From: Gemmatimonadota bacterium | GTDB lineage: Bacteria; Gemmatimonadota; Gemmatimonadetes; Longimicrobiales; Gaopeijiaceae | Reading direction: 5' to 3' | DNA length: 36,820 bases | Assembly: GCA_022826025.1 (NCBI GenBank) | Contig: JAJDVR010000239.1 | Location: 1 to 36,820 of the forward strand | Shown: in pieces, positions 15,397 to 24,210 of the stretch | Layout: each line of letters begins with the position of its first letter | How positions within the stretch are numbered: the stretch's first letter is position 1 | Translations under genes and position numbers: made by a program | The notes under the pieces: model-generated | Seen by the model: the letters and a program-made list of their open reading frames with translations, nothing else | Told to the model about the DNA's origin: nothing | Database searches by the model: none

Positions 15397-16839
15397 ATGA
15401 AGAATCCCTTCATCATCGCCGCATCCCGGGTGGTTCTGGCCATCGGCGCAACGTCTCTGGCTCCCGCTCCGGCCGCGGCCCAGAACACCTCACCGCCCGA
15501 GTACATGGAGATGGCCCGGTCGCTCCTCGAGGAGCTGGTCGAGATCAACACGACCGACACCGAACGCGGCGACAACACCCTCGCCGCGCGGGCGGCGGCG
15601 CGCGTTCTTCTGGACGCGGGTTTCCCCGCGGAAGACGTCCACGTCCTGGTCCCCGGCGACGCTCCCACCAAGGGCAATCTGGTGGCGCGCCTGCGGGGCC
15701 GCGACACGGGGCTCGCGCCCATCCTGCTGCTCGCGCACATCGATGTCGTCGAGGCACTCCCGGAGGACTGGAGCCCGGACCTGCCACCCTTCGAGTTCAT
15801 CGAGCGCGACGGCTACTTCTACGGGCGCGGGGTCACCGACGACAAGGACGAGGCGGCCATCTACGCCGTCAACCTCATCCGCATGAAGCAGGAGGGCTTC
15901 GTCCCCGACCGCGACATCATCGTGGCGCTTACGGCGGACGAGGAGGGCGGGCCGCGCAACGGCGTCGCCTATCTCCTGGAGGAGCATCGCGAGCTGATCG
16001 ATGCGGCGTACGCCCTGAACGAGGGCGGCGGCGGGATGTCGCAGAACGGCCAGCGGCTCTCCAACAACGTGCAGGCCGCGGAGAAGCTCTACCTCTCCTT
16101 CTTCTTCACCGCCACCAATCCGGGCGGGCACTCGTCGCTGCCGGTGCGCAGGAACGCCATCTACGACCTCTCGAACGCGCTGCTCGCGGTGCAGGACCAC
16201 GACTTCCCGGTCATGTTCAACGAGACCACCGAGGAGTTCTTCGGGCGCTCCGCGGACCTGGTCGGGGGGGAGACGGGCGCAGCCATGCGCCGCCTCCTGG
16301 CCGATCCGGAGGACGCTGAAGCCGCGCTGTTGCTGTCCGCGGAGTCGGGCTACAACGCCCGCCTGCGCACCACCTGCGTTGCCACCGTGCTGGAGGGGGG
16401 GCACGCCCAGAACGCGCTTCCCCAACTGGCGCGCGCGAACGTCAACTGCCGCATCTTCCCGGGCCACGATCCTGCGGATGTGGAGGCAACCCTCGCCGAG
16501 TTGGCGGCCCCGTTCGATGTCACCGTGGAGCCGCGCGGAGTCGTCACCCCGAGCCCGCCCTCTCCGCTGACCGACGAAGTGCTCGGGCCCATCGAGCGCA
16601 TCACCGAGGAGATGTGGCCCGGCGTGCTGGTGCTCCCGGTCATGGGGTCGGGAGCAACCGACGCCCTCTACCTGCGCAACGCGGGAATCCCCGTGTACGG
16701 CGTCAGCGGCCTCTTCGTGGACATGGACGACATCCGCGCGCACGGCCGAGACGAGCGCATCGGCGTCGAGAGCTTTTTCGAGGGCCAGGAGTTTCTGTAC
16801 CGGCTGGTGAAGGCGCTGTCCGGCGGCGGTGTGGCGTAG
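15397..16839 (+). CDS. Secreted M20-family zinc peptidase
   Basis: 480 residues with a signal peptide ending near PAPAAAQ. The M20 co-catalytic zinc site is readable: His114 and Asp116 (LLAHIDVVEA), bridging Asp148 (GRGVTDDKDE), general base Glu182 and ligand Glu183 (TADEEGG), a Glu ligand candidate in ALNEGGGG, and the C-terminal His in IRAHGRDER. The inserted dimerisation domain (about 215-330) contains NPGGHSSLPVRRNA. The family hydrolyses dipeptides or N-acyl amino acids. GGAG lies about ten bases before the ATG. The product probably acts with the neighbouring peptidases in the final breakdown of peptides to amino acids. Confidence 0.92.
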   Translation: MKNPFIIAASRVVLAIGATSLAPAPAAAQNTSPPEYMEMARSLLEELVEINTTDTERGDNTLAARAAARVLLDAGFPAEDVHVLVPGDAPTKGNLVARLRGRDTGLAPILLLAHIDVVEALPEDWSPDLPPFEFIERDGYFYGRGVTDDKDEAAIYAVNLIRMKQEGFVPDRDIIVALTADEEGGPRNGVAYLLEEHRELIDAAYALNEGGGGMSQNGQRLSNNVQAAEKLYLSFFFTATNPGGHSSLPVRRNAIYDLSNALLAVQDHDFPVMFNETTEEFFGRSADLVGGETGAAMRRLLADPEDAEAALLLSAESGYNARLRTTCVATVLEGGHAQNALPQLARANVNCRIFPGHDPADVEATLAELAAPFDVTVEPRGVVTPSPPSPLTDEVLGPIERITEEMWPGVLVLPVMGSGATDALYLRNAGIPVYGVSGLFVDMDDIRAHGRDERIGVESFFEGQEFLYRLVKALSGGGVA

Positions 16840-16871
16840 AGGCGTTTCGCGCCCCGGCCGAAATCGAACCT

Positions 16872-16894
16872 GCGCGCAACGTTTTTTGTTGCGC
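16872..16894 (+). repeat. Copy 2 of the 23 bp palindromic sequence
   Basis: Identical to 3517-3539 over 23 bases. Here the paired arms are GCGCAAC (16874-16880) and GTTGCGC (16888-16894) around GTTTTTT; the outer two base pairs of copy 1 are lost. It sits 30 bases before the ATG of the large S9 peptidase, upstream of its AGGAGG ribosome-binding site. It could be an operator, a transcription pause/terminator after the M20 gene, or a small dispersed repeat. Confidence 0.6.
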
Positions 16895-16923
16895 AATCAT
16901 GAAGGACCAGCAGGAGGAAGAGC

Positions 16924-19788
16924 ATGAAGTCGCTGTCCTACAACCATTTGCTCGTTATCCTCGCCGTCGGCGCCGCGTGCGCCGCAGAGGCATCCGCGCA
17001 GCAGAAGCCCACGCTCACCCCCGACGACTACGGCCAGTGGGAGACCCTGGGTCAGGCGACGCTCTCGCCCGATGGCCTCTGGCTCGCGGTCGGCATCAGC
17101 CGGGTCAACGACGAAGACGAGCTGCGCGTCCACCGCACCGATTCCGACTCGGTGGTGGTGGTCCCCTTCGGTCGAAGCCCGCGGTTCAGCGAGGACGGGG
17201 GGTGGCTCGCCTACGCGATCGGCATCTCCCCCGACGAGCGGGAGGCGCTGCAGGAGCGTCGCGAACCGGTGCGCAACGACATGGGGCTGCTGAACCTGCG
17301 TACGGGCGAGCAGGAGACGATCGAGGACATTTCGTCCTTCTCCTTCTCGGGAGACGGGCGGCACCTCGCGCTGCGGCGCTACGAGCCGGAGGAGCAGGAG
17401 AGTGCGGGAGCGGACGCCATCGTGCGGAGTCTGGCTTCGGGCGCCTCGATCAGCTTCGGCAACGTCGCCGCGCTCGCGTGGCAGGACGAGGGACATCTGC
17501 TGGCGATGACGGTGGACGCCGAGGACCGCGTGGGCAACGGGGTCCGCCTCTATGATCCCGAGTCGGGCCGCATCCGCTCGCTGGACACGGGCGAGGCCGA
17601 GTACCGGGAGCTCTCCTGGCGCGAGGAGGCGGCGGACCTGGCCGTGCTCAAGACCTACACCGACGACGAGCACGAGGACACGGCGCATGTAGCGCTGGCG
17701 TGGCGGAACCTCGACCAGGGTGAGGGCGAGGCCCTCGTTCTCGATCCGCGCGAATCCCCGACGCTGCTTCCCGGACAGCGCGTGGTCGAGCACCGCGCGC
17801 CCTCCTGGTCCGGGGACGGATCCATCCTCTTCCTCGGTTACCAGGAGCGGATTCCGGTACCGGAAGATGAAGGAGAGCGCGAAGAGGAGGCGGAGGGTGA
17901 CGAAGCGGAGGGCGATGCCGGGGAAGGCGATGCCGAGGGCGAAGAGGATGAGGAGGGCGAAGGAGAGGAAGGAGAGGGAGGGGACGCAGGCGACGACGAT
18001 GAGGAGGAGCGGGCCGGCGTAGAGATCTGGCACTCCTTCGATGTCGATCCGGTCCCTCAGCAGCGGGTGCGGGAGCGTCAGCTGCGGCAGCGCAACCAGA
18101 TCGGCGCGTGGCACTTGGGAGACGGGCGCTTCCTGATGCTCGGCGGCGACCGCGCCGATCAGACCACGCTGCTGGAGGGGGAAGGCCACGTCCTCAACCG
18201 TGACGAGACCCCCTACGACGTGGACGCCATGTTCAACCAGCAGTTCTACGACCTGTACGCGGTGGATACGGGGTCGGGGGCCGAGTCGCTGGTCCGCGAA
18301 CGGATCACCCTGGCGGCCCAGGGAAGTCCGGAGGGCCGCTACGTGGTGTGGTTCGAGGGCGAGGACTGGTGGAGCCACGACCTCTCCAGCGGGGAGACGC
18401 GCAACATCACCGAGGGGCTGGGGGGGACGTTCGTCAACCTGGACCTGACCCCGACCCGGGAGCAGATGCCCGCGTTCGGGCTCGCCGGCTGGACCGAGGG
18501 CGACCAGTCCGTGCTGATCAATGATCGATGGGACGTCTGGGAGGTGCAGGCGGACGGTTCCGGCGGCCGCCGCCTCACCAAAGGGGCCGAGAACGAAGTA
18601 CGCCATCGCGCGTTACGGCCCGACCCGGAGGCCGAGGCCTTCGATCCCGGCGAGCCCATCTACTACTCCACCTACGGGGAGTGGACCAAGGAGGCGGGAT
18701 TCTCACGCGCACGGCTCGGGAGCGACCCGGAGGCGCTGGTCCGGGACGACGCCTCCTACGGCTTCTTTGGCGGCGCCCTGCGAAAGGCCCGGGACGCCGA
18801 CGTCTTCGTCTTCCGCCGCGAGCGCTTCGACGATTCCCCGGACTACTTCGCATCCGGGCCGGATCTCGACGACGCCAGCCAGGTCACGCGCACCAACCCC
18901 TTCCAGGACGACTATGCCTGGGGACGGACCGAGCTCGTCGAGTACGAGAACGAATGGGGGCGGCGCCTGCAGGGAGCGCTGACCTATCCCGCGGACTACG
19001 AGCCGGGACAACAGTACCCGATGATCGTCTATCACTACGAGCTGCTGTCGCAGGGCCTGCACCAGTACCAGGTGCCGGATCCGACCCGCTACTACAACCA
19101 GCAGATCTGGACCCACGAGGGATACTTCGTCTTCCGCCCGGACGTCGTCTACCGCGACCGCCGGCCGGGACAGTCCAACGTGGAGACGCTCCGACCGGCG
19201 GTGGCTGCAGTGCTGGAGACCGGGCTGGTGGACCCGGAGCGGATCGGGCTTATCGGGCACTCGTGGGGCGGCTACCAGACGACCTTCTTCGTGACCCAGG
19301 ACAACCTGTTCGCGAGCGCCGTGGCGGGCGCGCCCCTCACCAACCTCATGAGCATGTACCTGTCGTTCTACTGGAACAGCGGGGGCACCGACGCGCGCAT
19401 CTTCGAGATCAGCCAGGGACGCATGCAGGTGCCCTGGTGGGAGGACTGGGACTCGTACTTCAACAACTCCCCGGTGCACCATATCGAGACGCTCAACACG
19501 CCCTTGCTCATGATGTTCGGGACCGAGGACGGGGCGGTCGAGTTCAACCAGGGGGTCGAGTTCTACAACGCCGCGCGCCGGGCCGGGAAGCACATGGTGA
19601 TGCTGGTCTACGAGGGCGAGAATCACGGGCTGGCCGAGGAGCCCAACCAGCTGGACTATCAGAGCCGCATCCTGGAGTGGTTCGGGCACTACCTGAAGGG
19701 TGACCCGGCACCCGACTGGATCACCAAGGGGGTCCCGTACCTGCTGCAGAAGGACGGTCCCCGGACGAAGAGACGGGTGGTAAGCTAG
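16924..19788 (+). CDS. Large secreted S9-family serine peptidase with an acidic insert
   Basis: 954 residues. A perfect AGGAGG (16912-16917) sits six bases before the ATG, and a signal peptide ends near AEASAQ. The N-terminal propeller (about 30-670) is interrupted by an almost purely Glu/Asp/Gly stretch of about 50 residues (315-364, bases about 17866-18012). The alpha/beta-hydrolase domain has Ser780 (GHSWGGYQ), Asp869 (FGTEDGAV) and His901 (ENHGLAEE), a complete triad. The acidic insert falls within a propeller loop and might bind Ca2+ or keep the protein soluble; this is inference. It is longer than the ~720-residue S9 peptidase at 7041-9200. The NUDIX gene follows after eight bases, so the two may share a transcript. 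Confidence 0.93.
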   Translation: MKSLSYNHLLVILAVGAACAAEASAQQKPTLTPDDYGQWETLGQATLSPDGLWLAVGISRVNDEDELRVHRTDSDSVVVVPFGRSPRFSEDGGWLAYAIGISPDEREALQERREPVRNDMGLLNLRTGEQETIEDISSFSFSGDGRHLALRRYEPEEQESAGADAIVRSLASGASISFGNVAALAWQDEGHLLAMTVDAEDRVGNGVRLYDPESGRIRSLDTGEAEYRELSWREEAADLAVLKTYTDDEHEDTAHVALAWRNLDQGEGEALVLDPRESPTLLPGQRVVEHRAPSWSGDGSILFLGYQERIPVPEDEGEREEEAEGDEAEGDAGEGDAEGEEDEEGEGEEGEGGDAGDDDEEERAGVEIWHSFDVDPVPQQRVRERQLRQRNQIGAWHLGDGRFLMLGGDRADQTTLLEGEGHVLNRDETPYDVDAMFNQQFYDLYAVDTGSGAESLVRERITLAAQGSPEGRYVVWFEGEDWWSHDLSSGETRNITEGLGGTFVNLDLTPTREQMPAFGLAGWTEGDQSVLINDRWDVWEVQADGSGGRRLTKGAENEVRHRALRPDPEAEAFDPGEPIYYSTYGEWTKEAGFSRARLGSDPEALVRDDASYGFFGGALRKARDADVFVFRRERFDDSPDYFASGPDLDDASQVTRTNPFQDDYAWGRTELVEYENEWGRRLQGALTYPADYEPGQQYPMIVYHYELLSQGLHQYQVPDPTRYYNQQIWTHEGYFVFRPDVVYRDRRPGQSNVETLRPAVAAVLETGLVDPERIGLIGHSWGGYQTTFFVTQDNLFASAVAGAPLTNLMSMYLSFYWNSGGTDARIFEISQGRMQVPWWEDWDSYFNNSPVHHIETLNTPLLMMFGTEDGAVEFNQGVEFYNAARRAGKHMVMLVYEGENHGLAEEPNQLDYQSRILEWFGHYLKGDPAPDWITKGVPYLLQKDGPRTKRRVVS

Positions 19789-19796
19789 CCAGCGGG

Positions 19797-20366
19797 ATGA
19801 TGGCCGGAGGCGATGCGGCCATGCAGGCGGCGGTCGCTCTCGTGGTGCGCCCGGAGCCGCAGCCTGCCTTTCTCCTCGTGCGCAGGGCACGGTCCGCGCA
19901 CGATCCCTGGTCGGGGCAGATGGCGCTCCCCGGCGGTCGCCGGGATCCGGAGGACGTCGATCTCCGAGAGACCGCGGTGCGGGAGACGCGGGAGGAGGTG
20001 GGGATAGACCTTGACCGCTCGGGAGTGCTGGTGGGCCGGCTTCCCGACCTGAAGCCGACGTCGCGGGCGATTCCCCGGCTGCTGATCGCGCCCTTCGTGT
20101 TCCTCCTCCCGGAGGGCTCCGGCGCGCGCGTGGCCAGCGCCGAAATTGCGGCCGTATACTGGGTGCCCGTCGCCGACCTCAGCGATCCCGCGGCGCGCTC
20201 GGCGGTGGTGGTGGAAACGCCTGCGGGAGAGCGCGAGTTTCCCTGCTACCGGGTCGAGGGCCATCCCGTATGGGGGCTCACGTACCGCATCCTGCAGCGC
20301 TTCCTGAAGAGTCGGCTGGCACGGCTCGGGCCCGCGGCAGGCGACAACGATCGGAGTGCAAGGTGA
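19797..20366 (+). CDS. NUDIX hydrolase, CoA pyrophosphatase (NudL) type
   Basis: 189 residues (ATG at 19797 or 19800). The Nudix box is present as GGRRDPE followed by RETREEVGI, with nine rather than seven residues between the Glu and the REUxEE core. The preceding SGQMALPGGRRDP is the UPF0035 signature of CoA-type NUDIX enzymes, which hydrolyse coenzyme A and its derivatives to phosphopantetheine and 3',5'-ADP. LLVRRARSAHDPWSGQ also fits that subgroup. The gene starts eight bases after the S9 stop and overlaps the next gene in a GTGA junction. The class is well supported; the exact nucleotide substrate is inferred. Confidence 0.88.
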   Translation: MMAGGDAAMQAAVALVVRPEPQPAFLLVRRARSAHDPWSGQMALPGGRRDPEDVDLRETAVRETREEVGIDLDRSGVLVGRLPDLKPTSRAIPRLLIAPFVFLLPEGSGARVASAEIAAVYWVPVADLSDPAARSAVVVETPAGEREFPCYRVEGHPVWGLTYRILQRFLKSRLARLGPAAGDNDRSAR

Positions 20367-20863
20367 AGACCGAAGAGCAGACCCGTTACCGCGAGCGCAC
20401 GCCCTGGCCGTCCTGGGTGGATCTCATCTATGGCGGGGCCATCGTGTCGTGCGCGTATTCCGTCTTCGTGACCTCGGGCGGCGGCATGCTCTTCCGGCTG
20501 GCCGTAGTTGCGGCCATTCTCGCCGCCGGGTGGGGCCTGCGCATGGTGCTGGGCGGGCTGACGGTGATGGTGCAGGAGACACGCCTCGTGATGCACCTGG
20601 GCTCGGTGCGGCTGGTGCGCAAGATGGTGCCGCTCGACAGCATCGTCTCGCTGGAGAGCGTGCGCTACCGTCCGCTGGTGGAGTTCGGCGGCTGGGGGGT
20701 GCGCGGTGCGGGCAAGAAGCGCGCCTGGACCGCCCGCGGCGATCGCGCGGTGGTGATCGGGCTCGACGAGGGCCGGCGGCTCTATGTTGGGAGCGACCAC
20801 CCCCAACGTCTCGAGGCGGCCATTCGCAGCGCCGTCGCGGGACGCCGCAAGAGGGGCGACTAG
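20363..20863 (+). CDS. Two-helix membrane protein of unknown function
   Basis: 166 residues from the GTG at 20363, whose bases overlap the NUDIX stop (GTGA); a GGAG at 20353-20356 supports this start over the upstream ATG at 20270. Two hydrophobic helices form the N-terminal third (WVDLIYGGAIVSCAYSVFV and MLFRLAVVAAILAAGWGLRM). The cytoplasmic remainder (LTVMVQETRLVMHLGSVRLVRKMVPLDSI, then VRYRPL) looks like a small beta-rich PH-like domain of the kind found in bacterial membrane PH proteins. No catalytic motif is seen. Coupling to NUDIX may be just operon structure. It converges with the SLC13 gene 12 bases downstream. Confidence 0.75.
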   Translation: MKTEEQTRYRERTPWPSWVDLIYGGAIVSCAYSVFVTSGGGMLFRLAVVAAILAAGWGLRMVLGGLTVMVQETRLVMHLGSVRLVRKMVPLDSIVSLESVRYRPLVEFGGWGVRGAGKKRAWTARGDRAVVIGLDEGRRLYVGSDHPQRLEAAIRSAVAGRRKRGD

Positions 20864-20875
20864 GGCGCCAGCGGC

Positions 20876-22489
20876 CTACCCGGCCCCCGTCGCCCAATCC
20901 GGCATCACCCCCCGGTCGAAGTCGAAGACCGCCTCTCCCAGCAACATCACCACCGTGGTGACCACGATCACTCCGATCAGGTTCAGCAGGATGCCCGCGC
21001 GCGCCATTTCCCCGACCGAGATGCGGTCGCTGCCGAAGACGATGGCGTTGGCCGGCGTCGCGACCGGCATCATGAAGGCGCACGAGGCGGAGAGTGTCGC
21101 GGGGAGCATCAGCGTGAGCGGATTCATCTCCGTCACCACCGCCACCGAGGCCAGGATGGGGAGGATCATCTCCGTGGTGGCCAGGTTGCTGGTCAGTTCG
21201 GTCAGGAAGGTGAGCGTGAGGCACACCAGCACGATGACGACGAAGGGCGGCAGCCCGCCAAGTCCCTGGAACTGATTCCCGATGATGTTGGCGAGCCCGG
21301 TGTCGGTGAAGCCGGCCGCGAGCGCGAAGCCTCCTCCGAAGAGGAGGACGATGTTCCACGGCAGACGCGGGATCACCTCCGCGCCCATCACGCGGTTTGC
21401 GTTTGCGAAACGAGCTGCCCGGCGCAGCGGCGCCAGCCAACGGGGGACGCGGGCGGCCATCGCGTCGGTCGGCCCGCGTGGCGGCTGGTTCCGGGTCGGG
21501 ATGAAGAAGAGAACCGCCGCCATGGCGATCGCCACGGTGCCGTCGTCGACCATCCCGGGGAAGGGCAGGAGGTTGGACCAGCCCGGAATCGTTCCAATGC
21601 CGAGCTCCAGGTCCCGCCGGAAGATCCACAGCACCGCGGTGATGGCGAAGACGATCAGCACGGAGCGTTCCTCGAACGAGATCGGACCGAGCCCGGCGCG
21701 CTCGCGCTCGAGGACATCCCGGTCGATCTGCACCTCCGGCGATGGGCGATAGAGAACCTGGGTCAGGACAAACCAGCACACCGCGACCATCGTGATCCCG
21801 ACCGGCGTGGCCAGGACCATCCAGGTGCCGAACTCGATCGGGGGCGCTTCGGGGAAGATGATCTGGAAAATGCGCTGGAAGGACAGGTTGGGAGTGGTTC
21901 CGACCAGCGTCGTCACTCCGCCCATCGAACAGGCATAGGCGATGCCGAGCATGAGGGCGACGGTGAAGGTGCGCGAGTGCCTGATGCCGGCGGTCTCCTC
22001 GACCTGGAGCACCATCGCGAGCCCGATCGGCACCATCATCACGGCGGTGGCGGTGTTGGCGATCCACATGGAGAGGAAGGCGGCCGCCACCATGAAGCCG
22101 AGGATGATGCGCGCGGGTCCGCCGCCCACGGCGTGGATGATGCCCAGGGCGATGCGCTTGTGCAGGTTCCACCTCTGCATGGAGAGCGCGATCATGAACC
22201 CTCCCAGGAAGAGGACGATCGTGCCGTTGAAATAGACGGGCGCGACCTCGTTCCCGGACATGATGCCGAGCAGGGGGAAGAGCACCAGCGGAAGAATGGC
22301 GGTCGCGAAGAGCGGGAGCGCGTTGCTGACCCACCAGATCGCCATCAGGCTCACGACGGCGGCGAGACCGCTTGCGGGCGCGTTGGCCGCATCCACCGGA
22401 AAGGCCAGCAGCAGGAGGAAGCAGCCCAGACCGAGCCAGAACCCGATTGCCTGCGTCCTGCGGCTGGTCGGTGGCCGATGGTCCGTCAT
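20876..22489 (-). CDS. SLC13/DASS-family carboxylate transporter, paralogue 1
   Basis: 537 residues with about 11-12 hydrophobic helices. The DASS sodium/substrate motif region reads SMWIANTATAVMMVPIG, with the second-repeat equivalent LTSNLATTEMILPILAS in the C-terminal half; both contain the SNT-like signature. The family imports succinate, malate, citrate or sulfate, usually with Na+. AGGAGG (22498-22503) precedes the ATG by eight bases. It is the last gene of a minus-strand operon after a close paralogue (22557-24188) and the PQQ-type dehydrogenase (24211-25389). The two carriers differ mainly in a charged cytoplasmic loop near the middle, so they may differ in substrate or kinetics. Confidence 0.92.
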   Translation of the reverse strand: MTDHRPPTSRRTQAIGFWLGLGCFLLLLAFPVDAANAPASGLAAVVSLMAIWWVSNALPLFATAILPLVLFPLLGIMSGNEVAPVYFNGTIVLFLGGFMIALSMQRWNLHKRIALGIIHAVGGGPARIILGFMVAAAFLSMWIANTATAVMMVPIGLAMVLQVEETAGIRHSRTFTVALMLGIAYACSMGGVTTLVGTTPNLSFQRIFQIIFPEAPPIEFGTWMVLATPVGITMVAVCWFVLTQVLYRPSPEVQIDRDVLERERAGLGPISFEERSVLIVFAITAVLWIFRRDLELGIGTIPGWSNLLPFPGMVDDGTVAIAMAAVLFFIPTRNQPPRGPTDAMAARVPRWLAPLRRAARFANANRVMGAEVIPRLPWNIVLLFGGGFALAAGFTDTGLANIIGNQFQGLGGLPPFVVIVLVCLTLTFLTELTSNLATTEMILPILASVAVVTEMNPLTLMLPATLSASCAFMMPVATPANAIVFGSDRISVGEMARAGILLNLIGVIVVTTVVMLLGEAVFDFDRGVMPDWATGAG

Positions 22490-22547
22490 GGTGTCGCCCT
22501 CCTGGCAAGCCTGACTTGCCGGCGGTCCGGACGGGCGGCGGTAGCCC

Positions 22548-22569
22548 GGCCGGCGGTCAGCCGCCGGCC
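22548..22569 (-). terminator. GC-rich hairpin spanning the stop codon between the two SLC13 genes
   Basis: Arms GGCCGGCGG (22548-22556) and CCGCCGGCC (22561-22569) are perfect complements with a four-base loop that contains the stop codon of the upstream transporter. There is no U-run after it, so it is not a classical intrinsic terminator. It could damp transcription or translation of the downstream paralogue, or protect mRNA ends. A smaller hairpin, GGCAAG/CTTGCC, lies at 22504-22520. Confidence 0.35.
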
Positions 22570-24188
22570 TCGCCCGGGGCCGCTTCCGTTGCCCAGTCCG
22601 GCATCACGCCCGATTCGATGCCGAACACGGTCTCCCCCAGCGTCAGCACCAGCGTGGCGACCACAATCGCGCCGATCAGGTTCAGGAAGATGCCCGCGCG
22701 CGCCATCTCTCCCACCGAGATGCGGTCGCTGCCGAAGACGATGGCGTTGGGAGGCGTCGCGACCGGCATCATGAACGCGCACGAGGCGGACAGGGTCGCC
22801 GGAACCATCAGCATCAGCGGGTTCATCCCGGTCAGCACCGCCACCGAGGCGAGGATGGGTAGGATCATCTCCGTGGTGGCCAGGTTGCTGGTCAGCTCGG
22901 TGAGGAAGGTGAGCGTCAGGCACACCAGCAGGATGACGGCGAAGTCCGGCAGCCCGCCGAGTCCCTGGAACTGATTCCCGATGATGTTGGCGAGGCCCGT
23001 GCCCTGGAAGCCGGCCGCGAGGGCGAACCCTCCGCCGAAGAGGAGGACGATGTTCCAGGGGAGACGGGGGATGACCTCGGCGCCCATTACCCGGTTCGCG
23101 GTCCCGAAACGGGTCGCCCAGCGAATCAGCGCCCGCCACCCCGTGGTCGCGTTAGGAGCCTTGACGCCGGCATTGCGCGGCGCCCGGTTGCGGGTCGGGA
23201 TGAAGAACAGCACCGACGCCATCGCGATCGCCACGGTGCCGTCATCGATCATCCCGGGAAAGGGGAGGAGGTTCGACCAGCCGGGGACGGTGGCGAAACC
23301 GAGCTCCAGGTCCCGCCGGAAGACCCACAGCAGCGCGGTCATGGCGAAGACGGTTGCCACGGAGCGCTCCTCGAAGGAGATCGGGCCCAGGGCGGCGCGT
23401 TCGCGCTCGAGGACATCCCGCTCGATCCGGACCTCCGCCGAGGGACGATAGAGGACCTGCGTGAGCAGCAGCCAGGCCACCGCGATCATCGTGACCCCGA
23501 TCGGCAGGCCCATCACGATCCAGGTGCCGAAGTCGATGGGAGGCGCTTCGGGGAAGATGATCTGGAAGATGCGCTGGAAGGACAGGTTGGGAGGGGTTCC
23601 GACCAGCGTCGTCAGCCCGCCCATCGAGCAGCCGTAGGCGATCCCGAGCATGAGCGCGATGGTGAACGTGCGCGAGTGGCGGGCGCCGGCGGTCTCCTCG
23701 ACCTGGAGCACCATCGCGAGCCCGATCGGCACCATCATCACCGCGGTGGCGGTGTTGGAAATCCACATGGAGAGGAAGGCGGCCGCCACCATGAAGCCCA
23801 GAATGATGCGCGGAGGTCCGCCGCCCACCGCGTGGATGATCCCGAGAGCGATGCGCTTGTGGAGATTCCACCTCTCCATCGTCAGCGCGATCATGAACCC
23901 GCCCAGGAAGAGGACGATCGTGCTGTTGAAGTAGACCGGCGCGACATCGTTCCCGGACATGATGCCCAGCAGGGGGAACAGCACCAGCGGAAGAATGGCG
24001 GTCGCGAAGAGCGGAAGCGCGTTGCTCACCCACCAGATCGCCATCAGGCTCGCGACGGCAGCGAGGCGGCTTGCCGGCAGGTTGCCCGGATCGATGGGGA
24101 AGGCGAGCAGCAGGAGGAAGCAGCCCGCGCCGAGCCAGAACCCGATGGCTCGCGCCCGCGGACTGGTCTGTTTGTCGTGATCCGTCAT
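22557..24188 (-). CDS. SLC13/DASS-family carboxylate transporter, paralogue 2
   Basis: 543 residues from the ATG at 24186-24188 (MTDHDKQ), which lines up with the start of the paralogue at 22489 (MTDHRPP) and so decides the start over the longer frame to 24344. The same DASS signatures are present: SMWISNTATAVMMVPIG and LTSNLATTEMILPILAS. Protein and DNA are nearly collinear with 20876-22489, the clear result of a tandem duplication. Differences cluster in the mid-protein loop (RNRAPRNAGVKAPNATTGW here, RNQPPRGPTDAMAARVPRW there) and in the C-terminal tail (AAPGEAGG here). The gene starts 22 bases after the stop of the sugar dehydrogenase, so the three genes form one operon. Confidence 0.92.
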   Translation of the reverse strand: MTDHDKQTSPRARAIGFWLGAGCFLLLLAFPIDPGNLPASRLAAVASLMAIWWVSNALPLFATAILPLVLFPLLGIMSGNDVAPVYFNSTIVLFLGGFMIALTMERWNLHKRIALGIIHAVGGGPPRIILGFMVAAAFLSMWISNTATAVMMVPIGLAMVLQVEETAGARHSRTFTIALMLGIAYGCSMGGLTTLVGTPPNLSFQRIFQIIFPEAPPIDFGTWIVMGLPIGVTMIAVAWLLLTQVLYRPSAEVRIERDVLERERAALGPISFEERSVATVFAMTALLWVFRRDLELGFATVPGWSNLLPFPGMIDDGTVAIAMASVLFFIPTRNRAPRNAGVKAPNATTGWRALIRWATRFGTANRVMGAEVIPRLPWNIVLLFGGGFALAAGFQGTGLANIIGNQFQGLGGLPDFAVILLVCLTLTFLTELTSNLATTEMILPILASVAVLTGMNPLMLMVPATLSASCAFMMPVATPPNAIVFGSDRISVGEMARAGIFLNLIGAIVVATLVLTLGETVFGIESGVMPDWATEAAPGEAGG

Positions 24189-24210
24189 GAAGGGGCGCCC
24201 GCCGGCCGGG

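Noticed and set aside
16861-16875. 15-base match with 26824-26838 (AAATCGAACCTGCGC)
   Set aside because: The second site is inside pdxH codons and the match does not extend; treated as chance.
16897-18606. Minus-strand open frame of 569 codons opposite the large S9 peptidase
   Set aside because: It covers the antisense of the acidic insert and propeller; no start signal or family pattern.
20424-22508. 694-codon minus-strand frame overlapping the first SLC13 gene
   Set aside because: It is the same DNA in a different frame, extremely Arg/Pro-rich, with no membrane helices, whereas the SLC13 frame shows the full transporter.
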